Below the pieces are notes generated by a model that made no database searches, had not been told where the DNA came from, and saw nothing but the letters and a program-made list of their open reading frames with translations. A stretch of DNA of 64,000 bases, from contig UQCF01000005.1 of NCBI GenBank assembly GCA_900539465.1, forward strand, positions 1 through 64,000, written 5' to 3'. The DNA is from an uncultured Ruminococcus sp. Its GTDB lineage: Bacteria; Bacillota; Clostridia; Oscillospirales; Acutalibacteraceae. The translations under genes and the position numbers were made by a program. Numbering within the stretch: the stretch's first letter is position 1; every line of letters begins with the position of its first letter. Shown here one piece after another: positions 25,724 to 34,973 of this stretch.

Positions 25724-26347
25724 ATGTATAAATATTTTAAAAGAATAATGGATTTTGTTGCTTCGCTTACAGCTTTAATAATTCTTTCACCGTTAATGGC
25801 CTTGTCGGCGGTTTTGGTGAAAATAAGCGACGGCGGCTCTGTGATTTTTAAGCAGAGACGTCCTGGCAAAGACGGCAAAATTTTCACTGTTTATAAATTC
25901 AGAACCATGTCCGAAAAAACCGAGGATGAAAACGGCAGAGAACTTTCGGATGTTGAGAGAATGACTAAAATCGGCTCATTTTTAAGAAAGACAAGCCTTG
26001 ACGAGCTGCCGCAGTTGTTTAATGTGCTCAAAGGCGATATGAGTTTTATCGGGCCTAGACCGTTGCTTTGCGAATATTTGGAGCTATACACTCCCTATCA
26101 GATGAGAAGGCACGAGGTTTTGCCGGGAATTTCAGGGCTTGCCCAAGTCAACGGGCGCAATGCAATAACTTGGGAAGAAAAGTTCGATTATGATGTTTAT
26201 TATGTTGACCATATGAGCTTTTGGCTCGATTTAAAAATAATATTTAAAACAATCAAAAACACGCTCAAGAGAGCCGATATAAACTGCAGTGACAATAATA
26301 CGATGGAAAAATTCCGCGGTACGCCGGCAGCAAAAGAAAAGAGGTAA
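25724..26347 (+). CDS. Phosphoglycosyl transferase (PglC/WbaP family) initiating polymer synthesis
   Basis: 207 residues, the small PglC-like form. One N-terminal re-entrant membrane helix (~8-30) is followed by the conserved GGSVIFKQRRPGKDGKIFTV and KFRTM, the catalytic pair DE in SLDELPQ, and GPRPLL and GISGLAQVNGR. It moves a sugar-phosphate from a UDP-sugar to undecaprenyl phosphate at the inner membrane and so starts the repeat unit. AGGGTGA precedes the ATG. Given the PglF- and PglE-like enzymes nearby, the first sugar may be a bacillosamine-like diamino sugar; this is inference. Confidence 0.92.
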   Translation: MYKYFKRIMDFVASLTALIILSPLMALSAVLVKISDGGSVIFKQRRPGKDGKIFTVYKFRTMSEKTEDENGRELSDVERMTKIGSFLRKTSLDELPQLFNVLKGDMSFIGPRPLLCEYLELYTPYQMRRHEVLPGISGLAQVNGRNAITWEEKFDYDVYYVDHMSFWLDLKIIFKTIKNTLKRADINCSDNNTMEKFRGTPAAKEKR

Positions 26348-26358
26348 GGTTGCAGAAA

Positions 26359-27474
26359 ATGAAAAAAATATTGTTTATTGCAACAATAACAGATCATTTC
26401 TATTATTTTCACCTGCCTTATCTAAAGCTCTTTCATGACGCAGGGTGGGAGGTTCACGTTGCCGGAAAGGGTGACAGAAAATTGCCGAACTGTGATGTTC
26501 AGCATGAGATTTCTATTGACCGCTCTCCGTTTTCTGCGGCAAATATAAAGGCATATAAAGAAATAAAAAAGATAATAGACGAAGGTAATTTTGATATAAT
26601 ACATTGCCACACTCCCATGGGGGGAATGCTGGCTCGGCTTGCCGCCTCCAAAAAGAGGAAGAGCGGCACGAGCGTGCTTTACACCGCCCATGGTTTTCAC
26701 TTTTATAAAGGTGCTCCGGTGCTTAACTGGTTGATATATTATCCGATAGAATGGGTGATGTCTCAAAAAACCGATTGTCTTATAACCATAAACAGTGAGG
26801 ATTATGAATTTGCAAAAAAGCATTTTAAACATCCGCGTGTGGAGTTGGTTGACGGCGTAGGCTATAACAGCGATCGTTTTTTTGAAATCTCTCCCGAAGA
26901 GAAAAAGCTTTTGCGTAAACAAAAGGGTTACGGCAAAGATGAAACGCTTTTGATATATGTTGCGGAGCTTAATGCAAACAAAAACCAGTCAATGCTTTTA
27001 AATGCGGTTAAAAAGCTTTCGGACGATGAATACAATGTCAGACTTTTGCTTGTCGGTGCAGATAATTTCGGCGGCAAAAATCAAAGCATAGCAAAAGAAC
27101 TCGGCATAGAAGACAAGACGGATTTTCTCGGTCACAGAGAAGATGTTGAAGAATTATTAAAAATGAGCGATATTTGTGTGGCGTCAAGCCTTCGAGAGGG
27201 TCTGCCCGTAAATATTATGGAGGCAATGGCGTGCGGTCTGCCCACGATAGCGGCAGATAACAGAGGACACAGAGCTCTTATAAAAAACGGCGAAGACGGC
27301 TTTATTGTTGAACCGAACGACTGCCGCAAAATGGCGAAATTTGCAGAAAATCTTATTGACGACAGAGAACTTTTTGAAAAAATTTCTCAAAATGCAGCGA
27401 GGGATATAAAACGGTTTTCAAAAGAAAACGTTGCTGTTCGTATGAGCGAAATATATAAACTTTATCAGGAGTAA
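26359..27474 (+). CDS. Glycosyltransferase family 4
   Basis: A 371-residue cytoplasmic GT-B fold retaining glycosyltransferase. The N-terminal domain has the DxFYYFHLPYLKLF start and DIIHCHTPMGG. The C-terminal domain has the nucleotide-sugar site (LGHREDVEELLKMSDICVASSLREGLP with the E-x7-E type pattern). The start at ATG 26359, 9 nt after AAGG, is preferred over TTG 26350. Like EpsD/EpsF-type enzymes it probably adds an early sugar to the lipid-linked unit. Donor and acceptor are unknown. Confidence 0.9.
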   Translation: MKKILFIATITDHFYYFHLPYLKLFHDAGWEVHVAGKGDRKLPNCDVQHEISIDRSPFSAANIKAYKEIKKIIDEGNFDIIHCHTPMGGMLARLAASKKRKSGTSVLYTAHGFHFYKGAPVLNWLIYYPIEWVMSQKTDCLITINSEDYEFAKKHFKHPRVELVDGVGYNSDRFFEISPEEKKLLRKQKGYGKDETLLIYVAELNANKNQSMLLNAVKKLSDDEYNVRLLLVGADNFGGKNQSIAKELGIEDKTDFLGHREDVEELLKMSDICVASSLREGLPVNIMEAMACGLPTIAADNRGHRALIKNGEDGFIVEPNDCRKMAKFAENLIDDRELFEKISQNAARDIKRFSKENVAVRMSEIYKLYQE

Positions 27475-27476
27475 TT

Positions 27477-28613
27477 ATGGGAGATATAAGTTTTTATTTG
27501 AGATTGGCGTGGCTATTCACGGTAATATGCTGGGCATTGTCAATGTATTGCCGTTCAAAACCTATCGACAAAATCGGCGGTATCGGTCAGCCTTTGCCAA
27601 ACCCGCTTTGCCTTGTTGTGTGTATACTTGCGTATGTTCCTTTTTCCGGTCTCAGAACCGACTCGGGCGACACATTTTATTATATACTTGACTTTGAATT
27701 GATTGAGCCGAACGGAACAATTGATTACAAATTCGGAGGCGGAACGCTTTATAATTTACTTTTTGAGATAGTAAAAGAAACAGTCAACGACTTTCATTAT
27801 CTCATAATGCTTACCGCAATAATATCGCTTGTTCCCGTGTTGGTTGTTCTTTATAAATATTCGCATCCGTTTGATCTTTCGGTTTATCTTTTTATGGCTA
27901 CGGGATATTTCGGGCTCTCGATGAACGGAATAAGACAGTACACGGCGACGGGCGTGCTGATGCTCGGTACAAAATTTTTGTTTTCAACAAAAAAAACTGC
28001 GTTTATAAAATATGCCGTAATAGTCTTTTTGGCGTGGATGATTCATAAAAGCGCACTGATAATGATATTTGTGTTTTGGTTTGTGCGGCGAAAAGCATGG
28101 CGTCCGTCATCGTTCCTTTTGATGTTCGGCAGCATAATCGCTGTTTCACTGTTTGATATGATCCTGCCGTCTTTCTTAAAAGGACTTGAAGAAACATCAT
28201 ATTCCAATTATTCCGATAACGGCTGGTTCACAAGCGGTGAAGAACACGGCTCAAGCGCGATAAGAGTTGTGGTTTCTGCCGTGCCGATCGTTATAGCTTA
28301 TTTCTCAAGGGCGAGGATGCGACAGCTCGGGCATATCGGCGATATACTGACCAATATGGGCTTTGTGCACATGGCTCTTTATGTTATATCAACATACAAC
28401 TGGATCTTTGCGCGATTTGCCATTTACACAAGTGTTTATTATATAATGCTTTTGTCATGGGTTGTATATAACGGGGTGCAAAAGAAAGACCGAGGGCTGT
28501 ACTATGCCGCCTGCGTGGGATTATATTACTACTATTCCACATATCAATCCTATGCAATAGAAATGTATCAGTCGGATATATTCTTCCCGGGACGCCGCTT
28601 TTTTGGAGGGTAA
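27477..28613 (+). CDS. EpsG-family polysaccharide polymerase
   Basis: A 378-residue polytopic membrane protein with roughly nine to ten helices. It carries the EpsG-type signature region (GLRTDSGDTFYY) after the second helix and the NGIRQYTATG motif in the middle. Proteins of this family act like Wzy and join lipid-linked repeat units on the outer face of the membrane. The ATG lies in the AGGAGTAATT context, where the upstream gene's stop falls inside the ribosome binding region, so translation is coupled. Confidence 0.88.
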   Translation: MGDISFYLRLAWLFTVICWALSMYCRSKPIDKIGGIGQPLPNPLCLVVCILAYVPFSGLRTDSGDTFYYILDFELIEPNGTIDYKFGGGTLYNLLFEIVKETVNDFHYLIMLTAIISLVPVLVVLYKYSHPFDLSVYLFMATGYFGLSMNGIRQYTATGVLMLGTKFLFSTKKTAFIKYAVIVFLAWMIHKSALIMIFVFWFVRRKAWRPSSFLLMFGSIIAVSLFDMILPSFLKGLEETSYSNYSDNGWFTSGEEHGSSAIRVVVSAVPIVIAYFSRARMRQLGHIGDILTNMGFVHMALYVISTYNWIFARFAIYTSVYYIMLLSWVVYNGVQKKDRGLYYAACVGLYYYYSTYQSYAIEMYQSDIFFPGRRFFGG

Positions 28614-28615
28614 TA

Positions 28616-30643
28616 ATGAAATATAAAATCTCATTTGTTATACCTATATATAATTCTCAGAAGTATCTCAGAGAATGTGTTGATTCCATTATTGCACAAG
28701 ATTGTTTTGACGAAACAATTCAAATTGTTTTATCGGACGACGGATCAACCGATGCAAGCGCGGCAATATGCGATATGTATTCTCAAAGATTTGAAAATAT
28801 AAAAACTCTTCACCTTAAAAATGCCGGGGTGAGCGCGGCGAGAAATTCAGGCATGAAAGAAGCCGACGGCGAGTACATTATGTTTTCGGATTCGGATGAT
28901 TTTTGGCTTAACGGAACGCTGAAAAAAGTTTTGGAAGTGTTAAAAACAAATTCACCCGATATGATATTTTATAACTATAAATACGAGCAGCAAGATTTTT
29001 GCAGAGATATAATTTGGCCTTTTAAAGAAAACACTTTACTAGACCGCAAATATATAACAGAAACAATAGCGGACTATATGATAAGCGATACCGAATTTAA
29101 CTCGGTGTGGAATAAGGCGTTTAAAAAAAGTGTAATAGAAGAAAATAATATCTTGTTTGAAGAGGGCAAGATCTACGGTGAAGACAGAGACTTTATTTTA
29201 AACTTCTTCGCCTATTGCAACTCTGCTTGGTACATACCTTATGTCGGGTATTTTTACAGATATGTAAAATCCGGTGCGATACAAAAAAACAGAAGCAATT
29301 ATTTTGATATTATATGCGAGTCTTTTTTAAATACAGAAAAAGCATATGAAAAAATAGGCTTTGACAAAGAGAATTTTTTAAAAAAGAAGCATGACAGAGA
29401 TGCGGTAGAGACAGTGGCCTCAATATTTTTGGGCTACAAAAATTGCGACAGAAGCACTTTTTTTAAGGCGATGAACAGCCTTTATAATAATGAAGTTTTA
29501 ATGAAATCGCTTAAAGATTTTTATTTATCCGGCGAAATGGAAGACCCTGCTATGCAAAAAGTGTCTTCACTCGCGCTTAAAAAGAAAACCTCGTCAATTA
29601 TAAGATATTTAAAATTTGTGGACGTAAAAGCTCAAATTTATAAACTGCTTTTTAGCAAAGCTGCTGTGCCGCAAAAAGAAGATATACATTTTGATTTCGG
29701 TGAAAACGAAAGGCTTAAATGGCCGGTGAAATTCACTGTTTTTACGCCCATATATAACCGCCGAAAAACCGTTCACAGAGTGTTTGACAGTCTCATGGCT
29801 CAAACATATAAAAACTTTGAGTGGCTTATTGTTGACGACGGTTCGACAGACAACGTCAAAGAGCTTATAGACGAGTATAAAAAAGAAGCGGATTTTAACA
29901 TTCGTTATTATTACAAAAAGAACGGCGGAAAGCATACTGCAATCAACTATGCCTGCCTTCTTACCGACAGCGAATATTTTTTGATAATTGATTCGGACGA
30001 CGCTATACCTCCCGACACAATAGAAGTTTTTAACAAAAGCTGGGACAGCATACCGAAAGAAAAACAATCGCTGTATTGGAGCGTTGTCGGCTTGTGCCGT
30101 GATTCCAAGACAGGTGAGCTTATAGGCGACAAGTTTCCGGACGGTATAAACGAAGCGGAAAAGCCGCGCGAGCTTGCCAAAAACGTTAAGGGAGAAAAAT
30201 CCTCCTGTATGCGAACGGCTGTGCTTAAAAACTTCCCGTTCCCGGAGCCGGAGGGCACATATTTTATAACCGAAAGCATAGTTTGGAACAAAATCGACAA
30301 GGTTTACAGGCAGTATTATATAAACGATATTGTAAGAATTTATTATCAGAATGAGCCGGATTCCCTTATGAATTCGTGGTATAAAAATCACGTCAAAGAG
30401 GGTTATGTGTCAAACTATTTTTGGATGGTATCAAATCTTAACGATGCGGTTATGACCGGCAGAGAAAGGCTTGTCAGCATATTCCGCGCTTCGTATTACG
30501 GCAGAGTATCGGGCAAAAAAAATAAAGAGATATTAAAATCTCTTTCACACAGAGGAGACAGAGCGGTTGCCGTTCTGACTTTTCCGATTACGCCGCTCGT
30601 AAAAAAATTAAGGAACAACAAATATTTTGAACAAGAGGAATGA
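28616..30643 (+). CDS. Fused double GT2 glycosyltransferase
   Basis: 675 residues with two complete GT-A domains. Domain 1 (~1-215) begins ISFVIPIYNSQKYLRECVDS, with VLSDDGSTD and FSDSDDFW. Domain 2 (~362-600) begins FTVFTPIYNRRKTVHRVFDS, with VDDGSTD and IDSDDAIPPD. A helical linker lies between them. Both DxD regions look intact, so the protein may add two successive sugars, or one domain may be structural. GGAGGG precedes the ATG, 2 bp after epsG. No membrane helix. Confidence 0.9.
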   Translation: MKYKISFVIPIYNSQKYLRECVDSIIAQDCFDETIQIVLSDDGSTDASAAICDMYSQRFENIKTLHLKNAGVSAARNSGMKEADGEYIMFSDSDDFWLNGTLKKVLEVLKTNSPDMIFYNYKYEQQDFCRDIIWPFKENTLLDRKYITETIADYMISDTEFNSVWNKAFKKSVIEENNILFEEGKIYGEDRDFILNFFAYCNSAWYIPYVGYFYRYVKSGAIQKNRSNYFDIICESFLNTEKAYEKIGFDKENFLKKKHDRDAVETVASIFLGYKNCDRSTFFKAMNSLYNNEVLMKSLKDFYLSGEMEDPAMQKVSSLALKKKTSSIIRYLKFVDVKAQIYKLLFSKAAVPQKEDIHFDFGENERLKWPVKFTVFTPIYNRRKTVHRVFDSLMAQTYKNFEWLIVDDGSTDNVKELIDEYKKEADFNIRYYYKKNGGKHTAINYACLLTDSEYFLIIDSDDAIPPDTIEVFNKSWDSIPKEKQSLYWSVVGLCRDSKTGELIGDKFPDGINEAEKPRELAKNVKGEKSSCMRTAVLKNFPFPEPEGTYFITESIVWNKIDKVYRQYYINDIVRIYYQNEPDSLMNSWYKNHVKEGYVSNYFWMVSNLNDAVMTGRERLVSIFRASYYGRVSGKKNKEILKSLSHRGDRAVAVLTFPITPLVKKLRNNKYFEQEE

Positions 30644-30646
30644 TAT

Positions 30647-31792
30647 ATGAAATATTTTTTGTTTGACCACGCAGGCAGCCTTAACCGCGGCTGTGAAGCA
30701 ATAGTCAGAGGAACAATGAATATAATCTCACGCGATGACGACATGGCACAGTTCAGGCTCGCGTCATATTGCCCGCAGGAGGATGTTGCGCTCGGTATTC
30801 CCGTCGGCGCAATGGATAAACGTGAGCTTACACAGGCTGAAACCATAATATCGGCTCTAAACGTAAAAATCCGTCACAGTGAAAGCTATGCTTTGAGGCA
30901 GATGTATTCACCTGTTATAGAGCAGGCAGATGGCTTTGACTATTGTCTTTCTATAGGCGGAGATACATACTGCTACGGTGACAATGCACCGTCAAGAGAG
31001 ATAACCGCCGCTCTTCACAAGCAGGGCAAAAAAACCGTTTTGTGGGGGGCATCGATAGGCAAAGAAGATTTAACCGCAGAAAAAATAGAGTCTTTCAAAA
31101 ATTTTGACGCTATTTTTGCAAGAGAGCCGATTACTTATTCGGTGCTTGAAAAAATAGTTCCTGCCGACAAATTGTTTTTGTTTGCAGACCCCGCTTTTTG
31201 TATGGAGCGCGAGGATCTTCCGCTGCCGGAGAGCTTTGAACTCGGCAACACTTTGGGATTTAATCTCAGCCCCTTGGTTACTGAAAAAAATCCTGCGCTT
31301 CTTGATGCGAGCGTTAAATTTTTAAAGAGAATTATAGATAACACTACATTGCAAATTGCCCTTGTTCCGCACGTTACAAAGGACGGCAACAACGACTGCA
31401 CGGTGCTTCAAAAAATCGAAGAGGAACTTTCCGACACGCAGAGAGTTGTTATGCTGCCGGATAATCTGACGGCTTCGCAGTATAAAGGATATATTGCGAG
31501 ATTAAGATTTTTTATCGGCGCAAGAACCCATGCGACCATTGCCGCGTATTCAAACGGTGTGCCGACCATTGTGCTCGGTTACAGCGTAAAATCAAGGGGA
31601 ATTGCGCTTGATCTTTTCGGAGAAGAAAAATTTGTTATAGATTCAAAAACGCTCTCTACTCCCGAGGAGCTGGAGCATCAGTTTAAAAACCTTGCCGAAG
31701 AAGAGGGCGAGATAAGAGCAACGCTTCGAAAGATGATACCCATAAAAATAAAGAGCGCTATGGACGCCGGAGAGCAGCTTCATAAATTATAA
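30647..31792 (+). CDS. Polysaccharide pyruvyl transferase family protein
   Basis: A 381-residue member of the CsaB/PS_pyruv_trans family. It starts with the family pattern LFDHAGSLNRGCEAIVRG. It then has the SIGGDTYCYGD segment, VLWGASIG, the AREPITYSVLEK stretch and the C-terminal FIGARTHATIAAYSNGVPTI motif with its catalytic-region Arg and His. These enzymes add a pyruvate ketal to a sugar from phosphoenolpyruvate, giving an anionic polymer. AGAGGAA precedes the ATG, 3 bp after the double GT2. Confidence 0.9.
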   Translation: MKYFLFDHAGSLNRGCEAIVRGTMNIISRDDDMAQFRLASYCPQEDVALGIPVGAMDKRELTQAETIISALNVKIRHSESYALRQMYSPVIEQADGFDYCLSIGGDTYCYGDNAPSREITAALHKQGKKTVLWGASIGKEDLTAEKIESFKNFDAIFAREPITYSVLEKIVPADKLFLFADPAFCMEREDLPLPESFELGNTLGFNLSPLVTEKNPALLDASVKFLKRIIDNTTLQIALVPHVTKDGNNDCTVLQKIEEELSDTQRVVMLPDNLTASQYKGYIARLRFFIGARTHATIAAYSNGVPTIVLGYSVKSRGIALDLFGEEKFVIDSKTLSTPEELEHQFKNLAEEEGEIRATLRKMIPIKIKSAMDAGEQLHKL

Positions 31793-31808
31793 TTTTACGG
31801 AGGGCAAA

Positions 31809-32984
31809 ATGAAAAAGAAAATACTTTTTGTTATGCCCTCGCTCAACAGCGGCGGCGCAGAAAAAAGCTTAATATCTGTTTTGTCGCTTTTTGATTATGA
31901 AAGATATGATGTCGATTTGCTTCTTTTTAGGCACGAGGGGCTGTTCTTTGATAAAATACCGAAGATGGTAAAGCTCCTTTCACCGGGCGAAAATTTTAAT
32001 CTTTTTGACGGTGACGCGGCAAATGCCGTAAAGTCTTTTTTGAAAAATGGCAGGCTTGACCTCGCTGCGGCAAGGGTTAAATACGGCATTTGTCTTAAAA
32101 ATAAAGACTCTTACAAAAGAGAAAAAGGCGCATGGCACGAAATAAAGAAGTCAATAGATTATCCCAAAGAAAGATACGATTGTGTAATAGGTTATCTTGA
32201 GGGACTTTCGGATTGGTTTGCTTCGGATTTTTTGGGAGCGGACAAAAAAATCGGGTATATGCACAGCTACCTTGACCGCTCGCTTGCCGATAAAAAGTTC
32301 TTCGGCGAAACGGTGAAAAAATTTGATTCTTTTGTTGCCGTGTCGCCCGAGTGCAAGCAAAATCTCGAAAAATCCTACCCCGATTATAAAAATTTTTGCG
32401 TAATTGAAAATATAACGTCGCCGAAGCTTATGCCCGTCGGCGATGCCGATGTTCTACCGAACGACGGCAATGTAAGAGTGCTCACGGTCGGCAGACTCTC
32501 GCACGAAAAAGGCCCCGATATTGCGGTTGAGGCTTGCAGAATTTTAAAAGAGGGCGGAGCAAAAATCAAGTGGTATCACGTCGGCGGCGGACCCGAAAAA
32601 GATAAAATATCGCAGATGATAAAAGAATACGGCCTGGAGAATTATTTTATATTGCTCGGCGAAAAATCAGACCCGTATCCGTATTTTTCTTCGTGTGATA
32701 TATATGTTCAGCCGTCGCGGCACGAGGGCAAAAGCATAGCGGTCGATGAGGCAAAATGCTTTTTAAAGCCGATTGTTGTTACCGATTTTCCGTCGGCTTA
32801 CGATCAGATAAACGACGGAACGGACGGTATTATATGCAAAACAAACGCAAGCTCCGTTGCGGATGCTGTAAAGCACCTTGCAGAGAATGAGGATGAGAGG
32901 CTGAAGCTGAAATCGGGCCTTCTTTCACAGCCGCTCGGCAACGAAGAAGAGATATTAAAATTATACGAATTGATAGAGAAATAA
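31809..32984 (+). CDS. Glycosyltransferase family 4
   Basis: 391-residue GT-B enzyme. The N-terminal MPSLNSGGAEKSL is the donor-loop motif typical of EpsD/CapM-like proteins, followed by VIGYLEGLSDWFA. The C-terminal half has VGRLSHEKGPDIAVEA, the nucleotide-sugar site and the PSRHEGKSIAVDEAKC segment with the E-x7-E pattern. ACGGAGGG precedes the ATG. It acts in the cytoplasm on the lipid-linked repeat unit; the sugar is unknown. Confidence 0.9.
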   Translation: MKKKILFVMPSLNSGGAEKSLISVLSLFDYERYDVDLLLFRHEGLFFDKIPKMVKLLSPGENFNLFDGDAANAVKSFLKNGRLDLAAARVKYGICLKNKDSYKREKGAWHEIKKSIDYPKERYDCVIGYLEGLSDWFASDFLGADKKIGYMHSYLDRSLADKKFFGETVKKFDSFVAVSPECKQNLEKSYPDYKNFCVIENITSPKLMPVGDADVLPNDGNVRVLTVGRLSHEKGPDIAVEACRILKEGGAKIKWYHVGGGPEKDKISQMIKEYGLENYFILLGEKSDPYPYFSSCDIYVQPSRHEGKSIAVDEAKCFLKPIVVTDFPSAYDQINDGTDGIICKTNASSVADAVKHLAENEDERLKLKSGLLSQPLGNEEEILKLYELIEK

Positions 32985-32985
32985 T

Positions 32986-34170
32986 ATGAAACTTTTAACT
33001 GTAATACTCGTTATATTGCTCCTTGCCATGGCTGCGGCAGTTTCTTTTGATGTTGTGCCGTATATGATGAATATTTATTTGAGAATGAAGATGGGCAGCG
33101 CCGGCGTTGGCGAAAGCTGGCTCGAAGCCGCGCAGTCCATTGTGTGCAAATGGCTTGGCAAAGGCGTACCCACAGTGCCGAGGGTTGCAGGCAGACGTCT
33201 GAGCATTATTGACAGAATTAAGGGTACATACAAAGCTGTTTCAATTCAGTCCTGGCAAGAGGGCGCACTGCTGCTTGCCGCAGACGAATTCGGTGCGGCA
33301 GAGTGTGAGACGATTATTTATAAGCGTATAGATAAAGACTCGGGCTGTTGGATTCATCCTTTGACGAGGGTTGACGAGGCATATTTTGCCTATGCCGTTT
33401 TGTCTTCGCCTTATACCGACCCCGAATTTATAAAACCCGCTATGGACGAAGCCGCGGAGCTTTTGCTCGAAAAATACCGCTCATACGGCGGAATACCTTA
33501 CAGTGCGGATAATGATATAAGATTTGTCGATTCAATAGGACTTGCATGCCCGTTCCTTATGAAATATTCTCTCACATATAATAATGGCACCGCTATGAAA
33601 GCGGCGATAGAGATGATTGAAGAATATTCACGTTTGGGCATACATAAAGAGCTTGGCTTGCCCGTGCACTGCGTCAATATAAAAAACGGTGCTCCGCTCG
33701 GCATATACGGCTGGGGCAGAGGCTGCGGCTGGTGGGCGAGCGGCTTGGCAGATTGCTATGAGGTTTTGAGCGCTACCGGTCAGGACGAATTTTTGCAGGA
33801 AAAAGTGACCGTTCTCAAATGTATGCTGCACTTTGCTCAGACGGTGGTTAAATATCAGCTCAACGACGGCTCATTTGACAGAAATCTTCTCTCCCGTTCT
33901 GGGCCGGACAGCTCCGCAACCGCGATGATAGCGTATTTTCTCGCTTATACCGGCCTTCTTGCCGATAAAAAAGAGTATATGAATTCTGCTCAAAAAGCGA
34001 TGCAATATATTTATTCGCGTACAAGACGCGACGGTACGGTGGACTATTCCCAAGGCGATACAATGGGTATAGGCTTTTATTCGCAGGAGTCCATCGTTTT
34101 GCCTGCGGCACAGGGCTTTGCCGTAAGAGCGCAGATGATACTTGACAAAGGGGATGAGGCGAGTGTTTGA
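32986..34170 (+). CDS. Membrane-anchored GH88/GH105-like glycoside hydrolase
   Basis: 394 residues: an N-terminal signal-anchor (~2-20) and an (alpha/alpha)6-barrel domain resembling unsaturated rhamnogalacturonyl/glucuronyl hydrolases (YteR-like). Supporting patterns are WQEGALLLAADE, RVDEAYFAYAVL, the candidate catalytic Asp in RFVDSIGLACPFL, GWGRGCGWWASGL and DSSATAMIAYFL. In YteR-like enzymes the Asp hydrates the unsaturated uronic acid. The gene follows the GT4 stop by one base and has only a weak ribosome binding site, suggesting coupling. It may trim or edit the polymer outside the membrane. The family call is by pattern. Confidence 0.75.
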   Translation: MKLLTVILVILLLAMAAAVSFDVVPYMMNIYLRMKMGSAGVGESWLEAAQSIVCKWLGKGVPTVPRVAGRRLSIIDRIKGTYKAVSIQSWQEGALLLAADEFGAAECETIIYKRIDKDSGCWIHPLTRVDEAYFAYAVLSSPYTDPEFIKPAMDEAAELLLEKYRSYGGIPYSADNDIRFVDSIGLACPFLMKYSLTYNNGTAMKAAIEMIEEYSRLGIHKELGLPVHCVNIKNGAPLGIYGWGRGCGWWASGLADCYEVLSATGQDEFLQEKVTVLKCMLHFAQTVVKYQLNDGSFDRNLLSRSGPDSSATAMIAYFLAYTGLLADKKEYMNSAQKAMQYIYSRTRRDGTVDYSQGDTMGIGFYSQESIVLPAAQGFAVRAQMILDKGDEASV

Positions 34171-34924
34171 CATACATACACACATTTTGCCGGGGATTGA
34201 CGACGGAGCACGCGATCTTGACGAATCGCTGAGACTCTGTGCTTTGGGCAGAGCAAATCATATAAGAAAAACGGTTGCAACCCCTCACTTTAACGCTTTG
34301 GGGGATGTAGACAACTTCATTGAAATGCGAAACGAGCGTGCCGAACTGCTCAGAGACGCCGTGCAAAAAAACGGCATAGATATGAAGATATATACAGGAG
34401 CCGAAGTTTATATAGACGACGACATTTTTTATTCCAAAAATCTCGGCAGGCTCTCGATAAACGGCAGCCGATATATTCTGATAGAATTTTCTTTTTCGGG
34501 GCTTAAGCTCAGAAATATTTTGGAGTATTTAAACGAGATATATTCCATGGGGCTTGTGCCGATAATAGCCCACCCGGAGAGATATGAATATTTTCAAAGG
34601 GATTATAATGCTGTGAACGAGCTTGCCTCAAGGGGCGTTTTGTTCCAGATAAACGCGGCGAGCCTTGCCAGCCGCGACGGCAGAGAAGAATTTGAGCTTG
34701 CATATGAGATGGCGTTTAAGGGAGTTGCCTCATTTATCGCGACGGACGCACATTCGGTCTACGGCAGACCCAACGACCTTGCCGAGATGCTGAGGGCATT
34801 CCCGGACGATATAGACCAAAGACTTATGCAAAAAATGCTACACTCAAATGCCGAAAAGGTTTTATTAAACGAAAAACTGCCTCCGCTTAAATTCAGATAC
34901 CTTGAAAAGCGTAGATTTTATTGA
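34163..34924 (+). CDS. CpsB/YwqE-type protein-tyrosine phosphatase (PHP fold)
   Basis: About 253 residues. It has the metal-site motifs of manganese-dependent tyrosine phosphatases: DIHTHILPGIDDGA, TPHF, the mid-domain Glu region TGAEVYIDDD, AHPERYEYF and ATDAHS. It removes phosphate from the BY-kinase encoded just downstream and so sets polymer length or export. The start is probably GTG 34163, 9 nt after AAAGGGG, giving the usual FDIHTHILPG start; ATG 34154 is the alternative. It overlaps the stop of the GH105-like gene. Confidence 0.9.
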   Translation: MFDIHTHILPGIDDGARDLDESLRLCALGRANHIRKTVATPHFNALGDVDNFIEMRNERAELLRDAVQKNGIDMKIYTGAEVYIDDDIFYSKNLGRLSINGSRYILIEFSFSGLKLRNILEYLNEIYSMGLVPIIAHPERYEYFQRDYNAVNELASRGVLFQINAASLASRDGREEFELAYEMAFKGVASFIATDAHSVYGRPNDLAEMLRAFPDDIDQRLMQKMLHSNAEKVLLNEKLPPLKFRYLEKRRFY

Positions 34925-34950
34925 CAAAAAGCACAATCTTTTGATATAAT
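34921..34950 (+). promoter_or_regulatory. Internal promoter before the BY-kinase gene
   Basis: TTGACA (34921-34926), 18 bp, TATAAT (34945-34950). The -35 overlaps the cpsB stop codon. It would let the kinase be made independently of the upstream cluster. Confidence 0.85.
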
Positions 34951-34973
34951 CAAAAATCAGGGAGTGATGTTGA

